Source: Streptomyces canus (GTDB taxonomy: Bacteria; Actinomycetota; Actinomycetes; Streptomycetales; Streptomycetaceae). From it: DNA of 64,000 nt. This document shows, one piece after another, positions 33,326 to 40,679 of the stretch. The stretch covers positions 100,202 to 164,201 of the forward strand of contig NZ_KQ948677.1 in the NCBI RefSeq assembly GCF_001514145.1, in the 5' to 3' direction. Each line of letters begins with the position of its first letter. The stretch's first letter is position 1. The position numbers and the translations under genes are program-made. The notes beneath the pieces are model-generated. The model saw nothing but the letters and a program-made list of their open reading frames with translations. It did no database searches and was not told where the DNA came from.

Positions 33326-34098
33326 GCGCCAACACCCTCGACGGCAAGGTGGCCGTCATCACCGGCGGATCCCGCGGCATCGGCCTCGGCATCGCCACCG
33401 CCTACCGGGCGGCCGGCGCGCATGTGGTCATAGCGGCGCGGAAGGCGGCCGGACTGGCCGAGGCGCGCGAGGAACTGCTGCGCGTCAAGGGCGACGGCGA
33501 CCTCCACACCGTGGTCGCCAACGCCGGCGAACCCGACCAGGCAGAGGCCTGCGTCGACGAGACCATGGCCCGATTCGGACGCGTCGACATCCTCGTCAAC
33601 AACGCGGCGACCAACCCGTACCACGGCGATCTGCTCGACCTGGATCTGCCGCGGGCGGAGAAGACGGTACGGGTCAACCAGTACGGGATGATCGCCTGGA
33701 CCCGCTGCGCCTGGCGCGCCTGGATGGCCGAGCACGGGGGAGCGGTCGTCAACATCGCCTCTGTCGGCGGACTGATCGTCGACCCGCACATCGGCTACTA
33801 CAACGCCACCAAGGCGGCCATGCTCCACATGACCCGGCAGTTGGCCTACGAACTCGGGCCGCGAGCGCGGGTGAACGCCATCGCCCCCGGCCTGATCAAG
33901 ACCGAACTGGCCCGTGCGGTGTGGGAGGTCCGCGAGACCGTCCTCACCGCCAAGCTGCCGATGCGGCGCCTGGGCACGGTGGAGGACGTGGCGAACGCGG
34001 CGCTGTTCCTGGCCTCCGACGCCTCTTCCTGGATGACCGGCCAGACCCTGGTGCTTGACGGGGGCGCGACCGCGTTGCCGATCGGGGTGGACGAGTGA
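33322..34098 (+). CDS. Short-chain dehydrogenase/reductase
   Basis: A 258-residue SDR with 'ITGGSRGIGLGIATAYRAAG', 'ILVNNAATNPYHGD', Tyr/Lys in 'HIGYYNATKAAMLHM' and C-terminal 'WMTGQTLVLDGGATAL'. The GTG start overlaps the ACAD stop (GTGA, 33322-33325) and its own stop overlaps the next SDR in the same manner. In the levulinate route the corresponding SDR (LvaD) acts on the product of the dehydrating step; a similar role is inferred here. Confidence 0.88.
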   Translation: MSANTLDGKVAVITGGSRGIGLGIATAYRAAGAHVVIAARKAAGLAEAREELLRVKGDGDLHTVVANAGEPDQAEACVDETMARFGRVDILVNNAATNPYHGDLLDLDLPRAEKTVRVNQYGMIAWTRCAWRAWMAEHGGAVVNIASVGGLIVDPHIGYYNATKAAMLHMTRQLAYELGPRARVNAIAPGLIKTELARAVWEVRETVLTAKLPMRRLGTVEDVANAALFLASDASSWMTGQTLVLDGGATALPIGVDE

Positions 34099-34865
34099 GC
34101 GCGCCTCGACCCGCCGGTGATCTCTTCTCGCTGAAGGGCAGGACGGCCATCGTCACCGGCGCGTCCTCCGGCCTGGGCGCCAGGTTCGCGAGTGTCCTCG
34201 CGCAGGCCGGCGCCACCGTGTTCGCCGCCGCCCGCCGCATCGACAGGCTGAAGTCACTCGCCGACTCCGACGCGCGCATCCACCCGGTCGCCTGCGACGT
34301 GGCTGTGGAGTCCGACCGTACGAGGCTCGTCGAGACGGCGCTGACCGTCACCGGCCGCATCGACATCCTCGTCAACAACGCGGCGACGTCAGGCGAGACC
34401 CGTGCCGAGGACGAGTCCGCGGACGCCTTCACCGACGTCCTCGGCGTCAACCTCACCGCGCCGTTCCATCTGGCCCGGCTGACAGCTGAGGCCCCGGCGA
34501 GTGGCGGCAGGAGCATCATCAACGTCTCCTCCATCCTCGGCCTGGTCTCGGCCGCACCCCTCGGCGGCGCGAGCTACTCCGCGTCCAAGGCCGGCCTCAT
34601 CGGCCTGACCCGTGAGCTGGCCGGACAGTGGGGCCGTAGCGGAACCCGCGTCAACGCGCTCGCCCCGGGCTGGTTCCGCACCGAGATGACCGCGGACCTC
34701 TTCGGCGACGAGCGCTCCAGCCGCTGGGTCGAACGCAACACCCTGCTGCACCGCGGCGGCGACGGCCACGAACTCGACGGCGCATTGCTGTTCCTCGCCT
34801 CGGACGCGTCCTCGTACTGCACCGGCCAGGTCCTGACCATCGACGGCGGATGGACCGCGCGGTGA
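34095..34865 (+). CDS. Short-chain dehydrogenase/reductase
   Basis: A 256-residue SDR: 'VTGASSGLGARFASVLAQAG', 'ILVNNAATSGETRA', catalytic Tyr/Lys in 'GASYSASKAGLIGLTREL' and 'YCTGQVLTIDGGWTAR'. It starts at a GTG overlapping the preceding SDR stop and ends overlapping the GTG of the crotonase gene (34862-34865). Two different SDRs in a row suggest two oxidation or reduction steps, or two substrate ranges, in the same pathway. Confidence 0.88.
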   Translation: MSAPRPAGDLFSLKGRTAIVTGASSGLGARFASVLAQAGATVFAAARRIDRLKSLADSDARIHPVACDVAVESDRTRLVETALTVTGRIDILVNNAATSGETRAEDESADAFTDVLGVNLTAPFHLARLTAEAPASGGRSIINVSSILGLVSAAPLGGASYSASKAGLIGLTRELAGQWGRSGTRVNALAPGWFRTEMTADLFGDERSSRWVERNTLLHRGGDGHELDGALLFLASDASSYCTGQVLTIDGGWTAR

Positions 34866-36052
34866 GGGGCACCGGATCGGGTGCGGGGGAGCGGGCGACG
34901 GCGGGCGCCGGATCGGATGCGAGGAACCACGCGGCGGCGGGCGACGGACCGGGCGCGGGGGGCCCCGGGACGGCGGATGTCGGTTCGGGTGCCGCGGATC
35001 GGGCTACGGCGGGCGTCAGCCGACATCCGGCGGATCGTGCGGTGGTGGGCGATGGAGCGGGCGTGGGGGAGCGCGGGACGGCTGATGTCGGTTCGGGCGT
35101 CGCGGATCGGGCTACGGCGGGCGTCAGCCGACATCCGGCGGATCGCGCGGTGGCGGGCAATGGACCCGGCGCGGGAGAGCACGGGACGGCTGATGTTGGT
35201 CCGGGTGCCGCGATTCGCCCTACGACCGGCCTCAGCCCGCGCCCAGCGGATTCCGCGGCGAGCGTCGGCGTAGAGATCCAGGACGACGGCCTCGCCCGCG
35301 TCACCCTGCGCCGGGGCCACGCGGGCAACGCCATCGACCTCGCGACGGCGCGCGGGCTCCTCGCCGCGGCACGGGCCTGCGAACGTGCGGCCGTACGGGC
35401 CGTGCTGCTCACCGGTGAGGGGAAGTCCTTCTGTGTCGGCGGCGACCTCAGGGAGTTCTCCCGGCTCACCGGCGAAGCCCTGGAGAAGCACCTCGTCGCG
35501 GTGACCGACGCGCTCCACGACGCCCTGCGCACATTCGCCTCGATCGACGCGCCCATGGTGGCCGCCGTCCAGGGCGCCGTCGCCGGCGCGGGTATCGGCC
35601 TTGCCGCGGCCGCCGACGTGACTCTCGCGGCCGACGACGTCACGTTCACCGCCGCGTACACCAGCATCGGCTACTCGCCTGACGCCGGGGTGAGCTGGCA
35701 GCTGCCCCGCCTCGTCGGGCCCAAGCGGGCGGTGGAGATGTTGCTGACGAACCGTCGTGTACCGGCCGCGGAAGCCGCCACGATCGGTCTGGTGAGCCGT
35801 GTCGTCCCGTCCGGCGAACTCGCCGCCGAGGCCGAGGGGACCGCCCGGGCCCTGCGCCGCGGCCCCACCTCGGCCTTCGGCGTCACCCGCCGTCTCGTCG
35901 CCTCCGGTCAGACGGCGGATCTCGCCCGGCATCTCGACGACGAGGCCGCCGCGCTCGCCGCCGCGGCCGCCTCGGACGAGGGCCGCGAGGGCGTCGCCGC
36001 GTTCCTCGACAAGCGGGCGCCCGACTTCACGCGTATCCCGTCCAGGCCCTGA
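34862..36052 (+). CDS. Crotonase-family enoyl-CoA isomerase/hydratase with a repeat-rich N-terminal leader
   Basis: A 396-residue protein. Residues from about 135 onward are a complete crotonase ('EGKSFCVGGDLREFSRL', 'VQGAVAGAGIGLAAAADVTL', 'YTSIGYSPDAGVSWQLPRL'). Both hydratase Glu positions are missing, but Asp in 'SPDAG' is as in PaaG-like isomerases, so an enoyl-CoA isomerase is likely. The first 130 residues are low-complexity Gly/Ala/Arg/Asp sequence built from 36-residue repeats and carry no known domain. GTG at 34862 overlaps the SDR stop like its neighbours. A later start would remove the repeats, but I see no good candidate with a ribosome-binding site. Confidence 0.8.
   Translation: MRGTGSGAGERATAGAGSDARNHAAAGDGPGAGGPGTADVGSGAADRATAGVSRHPADRAVVGDGAGVGERGTADVGSGVADRATAGVSRHPADRAVAGNGPGAGEHGTADVGPGAAIRPTTGLSPRPADSAASVGVEIQDDGLARVTLRRGHAGNAIDLATARGLLAAARACERAAVRAVLLTGEGKSFCVGGDLREFSRLTGEALEKHLVAVTDALHDALRTFASIDAPMVAAVQGAVAGAGIGLAAAADVTLAADDVTFTAAYTSIGYSPDAGVSWQLPRLVGPKRAVEMLLTNRRVPAAEAATIGLVSRVVPSGELAAEAEGTARALRRGPTSAFGVTRRLVASGQTADLARHLDDEAAALAAAAASDEGREGVAAFLDKRAPDFTRIPSRP
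34967..35260 (+). repeat. 108-bp in-frame tandem repeat, about 2.7 copies
   Basis: Copies begin at 34967, 35075 and 35183, each opening with GGGACGGC-GATGT and encoding 'GTADVGSGAADRATAGVSRH' followed by 'PADRAVVGDGAGVGER' or variants. Copies 1 and 2 differ at few bases; the third is partial and more diverged. As 108 is a multiple of three, copy-number change keeps the crotonase frame open. Confidence 0.85.
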
Positions 36053-36099
36053 TCACTCAAGCGATCACTCAACTCGTCCCCGAACCATGGGAGCCCACC

Positions 36100-37248
36100 G
36101 TGTCGGAAGCATTCATCGTCGGGGCTGTCCGGACCCCGGTAGGCCGCCGCAAGGGCACGCTCAGCGGCGTGCATCCGGCCGATCTCGGCGCCCATGTGCT
36201 GCGTGCCCTCCTGGAACGTACGGGAGCCGACCCGGACGCGGTCGAGGACGTGTACTTCGGCTGTGTCAGCCAGATCGGGGCCCAGACCGGAAACATCGCC
36301 CGCACCGCCTGGCTGTCGGCGGGGCTGCCCCAGCACGTACCCGGGACCACCATCGACCGTCAGTGCGGCTCCTCCCAGCAGGCCGTGCATTTCGCCGCCC
36401 AGGCGGTCGGTTCCGGCGCCGCCGACCTGGTGGTCGCGGGCGGGGTGGAGGTGATGAGCCTGGTGCCGATAGCCAGCCCCATGTTCGTCGGCGAACAGGC
36501 GGGTATGGGCAGTCCCTTCGCGGGGGACGGCTGGCGCGAACACTTCGGGGACCAGGAAGTCTCGCAGTTCCGTGGCGCCGAGCTGATCGCCGAGAAGTGG
36601 GGCGTCTCCCGCGAGGACATGGAGCGGTTCGCGCTCACCAGCCACCAGCGGGCCCTCGCCGCGCAAGCCGGCGGAACCTTCGACGAGGAGATCAGCCCGG
36701 CCTTCGGACTCTCCGCCGACGAGGGCCCGCGCGCCGACACCACGCTCGAGAAGATGGCGGGACTGAAGACCCTCACCGAGGACGGGCGGCTGACGGCCGC
36801 CGTCGCCAGCCAGATCTCCGACGGTGCCGCCGCCCTGCTCATCGCCTCCGAGGACGCGGTCCGCCGTCACGGTCTGACCCCCCTGGCCCGCGTGCACACC
36901 ATGGCGGTGGTCGGCTCCGACCCCATCCACATGCTCACGGGGCCCATCCCGGCCACCGAGAAGGTCCTGGACAAGGCCGGCCTGTCCATAGGCGACATCG
37001 ACCTGGTCGAGATCAACGAGGCCTTCGCCTCCGTCGTCCTCGCCTGGCAGAGGGAGATCGGCGCCGATCAGGAGCGGGTCAACGCCTTCGGCGGGGCGAT
37101 CGCGCTCGGGCATCCGCTCGGCGCCACGGGCGCCCGCCTGATGACCACGCTCGTCCACCAGCTGCGCAGGACCGGTGGACGCTACGGTCTGCAGACGATG
37201 TGTGAGGGCGGCGGGATGGCCAACGCGACCGTGCTCGAACGCCTCTGA
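36100..37248 (+). CDS. Acetyl-CoA acyltransferase (thiolase)
   Basis: A 382-residue type II thiolase. Cys89 in 'TTIDRQCGSSQQAVHFAAQA' is the nucleophile, 'EINEAFASVVLAWQREIG' and 'GGAIALGHPLGATGARL' carry the active-site His, and 'TMCEGGGMANATV' the second Cys. It would release acetyl-CoA or propionyl-CoA as the last beta-oxidation step. GTG at 36100 follows GGGAG by six bases. It ends the operon that begins at 27467. Confidence 0.92.
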   Translation: MSEAFIVGAVRTPVGRRKGTLSGVHPADLGAHVLRALLERTGADPDAVEDVYFGCVSQIGAQTGNIARTAWLSAGLPQHVPGTTIDRQCGSSQQAVHFAAQAVGSGAADLVVAGGVEVMSLVPIASPMFVGEQAGMGSPFAGDGWREHFGDQEVSQFRGAELIAEKWGVSREDMERFALTSHQRALAAQAGGTFDEEISPAFGLSADEGPRADTTLEKMAGLKTLTEDGRLTAAVASQISDGAAALLIASEDAVRRHGLTPLARVHTMAVVGSDPIHMLTGPIPATEKVLDKAGLSIGDIDLVEINEAFASVVLAWQREIGADQERVNAFGGAIALGHPLGATGARLMTTLVHQLRRTGGRYGLQTMCEGGGMANATVLERL

Positions 37249-37286
37249 CCGGCCGTGCTCGACGCCTCTGACCGGATCTGATTGGC

Positions 37287-37301
37287 AACTGAGTTCAACT
37301 T
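37287..37301. promoter_or_regulatory. Operator-like element before the TetR gene
   Basis: AACTGAGTTCAACTT resembles the inverted form of the shared element (AACTGAACTTAACT at 38094 onward) and lies about 50 bases before the tetR start, as expected for autoregulation. Confidence 0.45.
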
Positions 37302-37352
37302 GGGTCTACTCTCGGGTACGGACACGGTGGGTGACGGCCATGGAGAGGGAGC

Positions 37353-37973
37353 ATGACGAGGATCGTTGAACCGGAGGCGGGACCGCGGTCCAAGCGCGCG
37401 GCCATTCTCACGGCAGCGGTGGACTGTTTCGGTGAGACCGGCTTCGAGGCCACCAAGTGGTCGACGGTGGCGGAGCGCGTCGGCATCGGGCAGACGGCGC
37501 TCTACCACTACTTCGAGTCGAAGACCCACTGCCTGCTCACCATCATGCGGGTGGAACTGCAGCGCTCCCACGACCGCTTCGTGGAGGCGACGAAGGACGC
37601 CGCGGACCCCGTCGAGGCGCTTCGGGCAGCGGTCCGCGCGGCCTACGACGTGTCACCGCAGGAGGTCCTGCAGATGCGCATTCTGCAGAACCACATGGAC
37701 CTGTTGTCCGGTTCGCGCAGGTCCAAGCGCGAGGAGGACGAACGGGTCGCGGCCCGTCAGCTGGTCCAGGTCGTCGAGCGGGACTGGACGAATCTGCTCG
37801 TCAAGGGCATGTCCCAGGGCTCCTTCCCGCTGCGTGACGCACAACTGCTCGGTGCGAGCGTGCTCGGGCTGATCGTCAGCGTGTGGCGGTGGTACCGGCC
37901 GTCAGGACCGACCCCGCTCTCGGAGGTCAGCGAGCTGATCGAGGGCGCCTGCGTCCGGATGGTCGCCTCCTGA
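37353..37973 (+). CDS. TetR-family regulator of the CoA-catabolic island
   Basis: A 206-residue TetR protein. The N-terminal helix-turn-helix is 'AAVDCFGETGFEATKWSTVA' followed by 'ERVGIGQTALYHYFESKTHC'. The ligand domain includes 'ALRAAVRAAYDVSPQEVLQM' and 'GSRRSKREEDERVAARQLVQ', resembling KstR2/FadR-type repressors whose ligands are acyl-CoA thioesters. AGGGAG is just before the ATG. It follows the big operon and its own operator-like site; a strong terminator lies 25 bases after it. Confidence 0.9.
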   Translation: MTRIVEPEAGPRSKRAAILTAAVDCFGETGFEATKWSTVAERVGIGQTALYHYFESKTHCLLTIMRVELQRSHDRFVEATKDAADPVEALRAAVRAAYDVSPQEVLQMRILQNHMDLLSGSRRSKREEDERVAARQLVQVVERDWTNLLVKGMSQGSFPLRDAQLLGASVLGLIVSVWRWYRPSGPTPLSEVSELIEGACVRMVAS

Positions 37974-37997
37974 CGCGCTGAGCGGTCACCGCACCTC

Positions 37998-38032
37998 GCG
38001 GCCCTCCGACGGACACCCCGTCGGAGGGCCGC
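37998..38032 (+). terminator. Perfect 15-bp stem terminator
   Basis: GCGGCCCTCCGACGG (37998-38012), loop ACACC, CCGTCGGAGGGCCGC (38018-38032) is a perfect hairpin with 12 G/C pairs, followed by a short pyrimidine run (TGCTTTCTCCC). It ends the tetR transcript and isolates the next unit. Confidence 0.85.
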
Positions 38033-38059
38033 ACTGCTTTCTCCCTACATGACGAGCCA

Positions 38060-38089
38060 TTGCCAGGGCTGTTTCCGCGGGATTAAAAT
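38060..38089 (+). promoter_or_regulatory. Promoter of the lipoprotein gene
   Basis: TTGCCA (38060-38065), 18-base spacer, TAAAAT (38084-38089). It is directly followed by the operator, so a bound repressor would sit on the transcription start. Confidence 0.55.
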
Positions 38090-38117
38090 CCAAACTGAAC
38101 TGAACTTAACTCAGGTT
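38089..38117. promoter_or_regulatory. Shared operator, inverted copy
   Basis: TCCAAACTGAACTGAA (38089-38104) is the exact reverse complement of 27442-27457. It continues into CTTAACTCAGGTT, which adds further AACT units. It lies between the -10 box and the ribosome-binding site of the binding-protein gene. Confidence 0.65.
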
Positions 38118-38133
38118 GATCTGAGGAGGGGTC

Positions 38134-39321
38134 TTGCGACGACGCACGACACGCTCGCTCATCGCCGCAGCCACCGCCCTGCTCGCCCTGGCGGTGAGCG
38201 CCTGCGGCACCCAAGGCCCCGCGGCCCGGGACGACGTCATCAGGATCGGCGCGTGGTACCCGCTCACGGGAGCCGTCGCCTCGTTCGGCATCCCCGAGAG
38301 AGCCGGCGCCGACGCGTACTTCAAGTCGGTCAACGCCCGGGGCGGGATCAACGGACGCAAGATCGATTGGGTCGTCAAGGACAACGCCTTCGATCCGCAG
38401 CAGACCGTGCAGATCGCCCGCCGGCTCGTCGACCAGGACGGAGTGGTGGCGATCGTCGCCACCAACGGCACCGCCCAGTCCCAGGCCACCTTCCCCTTCG
38501 TCCTCGAGCAGTCGAAGGTCCCCGTCCTCAACACCCTGGGCGGAGACGCCTCCTGGTACCAGCCGGCCCGCGACGGCCTGTTCGGCATGCAGACCCTCTA
38601 CGAGGACCAGGCGTCGGCGCTCGGGCAGTGGGCGGCGCAAGACGGGGCGAAGAAGGTGCTCGTCGTGCACAGCGACCCCGCGGCGTTCGTGAACGTCGCC
38701 AAGGAGATCGGTCCCGCCGCCCGCAAGACCGATCCGTCGGTCCGGGTCAAAAGCCTGTCGGTCAAGTTCCAGACCACCGACTACAGCCCGGTGATCAGCA
38801 AGGTGAAGCGTGAGAAACCCGACGCCGTCGTGGTGATCCTCGCCGCCGCCGAGGCCGCGTCCTACCTGAAGGAAGCCAAGCTGCAGGGGCTGTCGACACC
38901 CGTGTACGGCTACGCTCCGGTCGCGGCGCAGTCCACCCTCACTCTCGCGGGCAAGGCGGCCGAAGGTGTCAAGGCGGTGCAACTGGTGAAGTCACCCAAC
39001 GACGACGACCCGGCCATCAAGGAGTTCCGTTCCGCGATGGCGAAGTACGAGCGCGGGCAGCCGGCCGACTTCATCACCCTGTGGGGCTGGGCCGCGGCCA
39101 AAGCGTTCGTCGAGATCGCCCGGACCATCGACGGTCCGATCACGTCCGAGGCGCTGACCGTCGCGTACCAGAAGGCCCGAGCGGTCGACACCGGCGTCGC
39201 ACCAGTCCTGAACTTCTCGGTGGCGCACCATCTCGGCACCCGCGACGTACAGAAGGTCGTCGTCAGGGACGGCCGCTGGGAGTCGCAGGGTGACTTCTTC
39301 ACCCCGCCCTCCCGTGACTGA
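38134..39321 (+). CDS. Branched-chain-amino-acid-type ABC transporter substrate-binding lipoprotein
   Basis: A 395-residue class I binding protein. The signal peptide 'TRSLIAAATALLALAVSAC' ends in a lipobox with Cys24. The mature part has 'IRIGAWYPLTGAVASFGIPE', 'SVNARGGINGRKIDWVVKDN', 'IVATNGTAQSQATFPFV' and 'TTDYSPVISKVKREKPDAVV', as in LivJ-like proteins that, in catabolic islands, often bind aromatic or alicyclic acids. The start is TTG at 38134 with GAGGAGG five bases before it. No permease or ATPase gene is present in the window, so it must rely on transporter parts elsewhere. Confidence 0.87.
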   Translation: MRRRTTRSLIAAATALLALAVSACGTQGPAARDDVIRIGAWYPLTGAVASFGIPERAGADAYFKSVNARGGINGRKIDWVVKDNAFDPQQTVQIARRLVDQDGVVAIVATNGTAQSQATFPFVLEQSKVPVLNTLGGDASWYQPARDGLFGMQTLYEDQASALGQWAAQDGAKKVLVVHSDPAAFVNVAKEIGPAARKTDPSVRVKSLSVKFQTTDYSPVISKVKREKPDAVVVILAAAEAASYLKEAKLQGLSTPVYGYAPVAAQSTLTLAGKAAEGVKAVQLVKSPNDDDPAIKEFRSAMAKYERGQPADFITLWGWAAAKAFVEIARTIDGPITSEALTVAYQKARAVDTGVAPVLNFSVAHHLGTRDVQKVVVRDGRWESQGDFFTPPSRD

Positions 39322-39386
39322 ATCCCCGATCGCAACTGATCCCGCCCGCGACTGAAACAGCCGTTCCCCGCTTGGAGAGGACTCCC

Positions 39387-39746
39387 ATGGCCGGCGTAAT
39401 CCGCGACTACATGGCCCGTATGGACAGTGACGACCCTCGTCAGGCACTCGAACTCCTTGTGCCGGACTTCCGATTCCTGATCGCCCTGCCCGGCCGCGAG
39501 GCGACGGGGACCACCAGGGACGACTTCGCCGCCTACATCGCCGGCCGCAACGCCGTCGAGAGGGGACACAAAATCCTCCGGCACAGTTCCGACGGCGATC
39601 TGGAGACCGTGTACGGAGTGGTCACCGAGTCCGGGAAGACCGTCGGCTCCTTCCTCTCGGCCGCCGTCGTCACACCCGACGGGCGCATGGCCCGCTACCA
39701 GTCGTACTTCAGCACCACCTACGACCTCATCGACCGGCCGGACTAG
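39387..39746 (+). CDS. SnoaL-like NTF2-fold protein
   Basis: A 119-residue NTF2-fold protein: 'VIRDYMARMDSDDPRQALEL' helix, 'LVPDFRFLIALPGREATGTT', 'GRNAVERGHKILRHSSDGDL' and a closing 'YQSYFSTTYDLIDRP'. ATG at 39387 with GAGAGG seven bases upstream. A second protein of the same fold is encoded immediately downstream, so they may form a heteromeric enzyme or act on successive intermediates. Function not known. Confidence 0.8.
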   Translation: MAGVIRDYMARMDSDDPRQALELLVPDFRFLIALPGREATGTTRDDFAAYIAGRNAVERGHKILRHSSDGDLETVYGVVTESGKTVGSFLSAAVVTPDGRMARYQSYFSTTYDLIDRPD

Positions 39747-39789
39747 CCGCGCCACCCCGGCAGCCACCCACCCATCCCCGGGAGCCGAT

Positions 39790-40188
39790 ATGACCGACAC
39801 CTCCACCGACACCTCCACAGACGCCGCCCCCGCACCCTTCCTCACCGCCTGGTTCGACATCCTCGACAGTGAGGAACCGACCCGGATCCTCGACCTGATC
39901 AGCGACGACTTCACCCTCTCCATCCTGTTCTCCACCGGCGACGGCAACGCGACCGACTTCGCCGGGGACCGAGCCGCCCTCGTCGGCTACCTCGAACAGC
40001 GCGAGAAGGGCACCCGCACCCACCATCTCCTGTCCGCGACCACCCTCGGCCAGGACGAGCTCTTCCTCGGCGAGGTGCGGCGCGGGGGAGTGCCCGAGGC
40101 GAGTTTCGTCGCCGCGGGCCGGGTGGACGACCACGGACGTCTGCAGCGCCTGCTGATCGGCCGGTCGTCCGAGATCCGCTTCACCTGA
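39790..40188 (+). CDS. SnoaL-like NTF2-fold protein
   Basis: A 132-residue protein after a Thr/Ser/Asp-rich N-terminal tail ('TDTSTDTSTDAAPAP'). The fold is marked by 'WFDILDSEEPTRILDLISDD', 'FTLSILFSTGDGNATDFAGD' and 'EASFVAAGRVDDHGRLQRLL'. It is related to the preceding gene product in size and layout but not closely in sequence. Position within the island suggests a role on a CoA ester or small acid; nothing in the sequence fixes it. Confidence 0.78.
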   Translation: MTDTSTDTSTDAAPAPFLTAWFDILDSEEPTRILDLISDDFTLSILFSTGDGNATDFAGDRAALVGYLEQREKGTRTHHLLSATTLGQDELFLGEVRRGGVPEASFVAAGRVDDHGRLQRLLIGRSSEIRFT

Positions 40189-40256
40189 GCCCCACCCGAT
40201 TCGGATTCGCTGCACCTGCAAAATCCGCTTCGACCGGACACCCACGGAGGACCGTC

Positions 40257-40577
40257 ATGTACAACCTCGTCCTGCTGGCCGCCAGGCCCCCGGAGTGGAC
40301 GCACGAGCAGTTCATCGACTGGTGGCGCGGCGACCACGCGGAACTGACCTACCGCCTGCCCGGGCTTCGCGCCTGGCGGCACACCGAGATCGACCAGGCG
40401 CTGGAGCCGCGGTCGGAGGGCTGGGACGGGATCTCCGTGCTCAGCTTCGACTCCCCGCAGGACCTGAAGAAGGCCCTCGCGAGCCAGGAGTGGGCGGACG
40501 CGATCGCGCAGGTCGGTGACATGAAAGGCCGCCGCATCGCGGTGATGGGACACGAGGCGCAGCTCTTCGGCGGCTGA
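40257..40577 (+). CDS. EthD-domain protein
   Basis: A 106-residue dimeric alpha/beta-barrel protein of the EthD family: 'VLLAARPPEWTHEQFIDWWR', 'GDHAELTYRLPGLRAWRHTE' and 'SQEWADAIAQVGDMKGRRIA'. The conserved WxxxHxxL pattern is intact. Such proteins act as small lyases, cyclases or accessory parts of degradative systems. CACGGAGGACCGTC places a good ribosome-binding site before the ATG. Same orientation as the two NTF2-like genes and the ligase. Confidence 0.85.
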   Translation: MYNLVLLAARPPEWTHEQFIDWWRGDHAELTYRLPGLRAWRHTEIDQALEPRSEGWDGISVLSFDSPQDLKKALASQEWADAIAQVGDMKGRRIAVMGHEAQLFGG

Positions 40578-40679
40578 GACCGTTCTTCGGCTCCCTCAGT
40601 CCGGCATGCGCGGGGCATGCACCACAGCGTTCAACACATCGTTCTTCATGGAGTTCGGCCAGCGTAGCGAGGAAGCGGG

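Noticed and set aside
34574..35932. Minus-strand frame with tandem repeats opposite the crotonase leader
   Set aside because: The 108-bp repeat is a multiple of three, so all frames stay open; the plus-strand frame is the one coupled to neighbours and carrying the crotonase domain.
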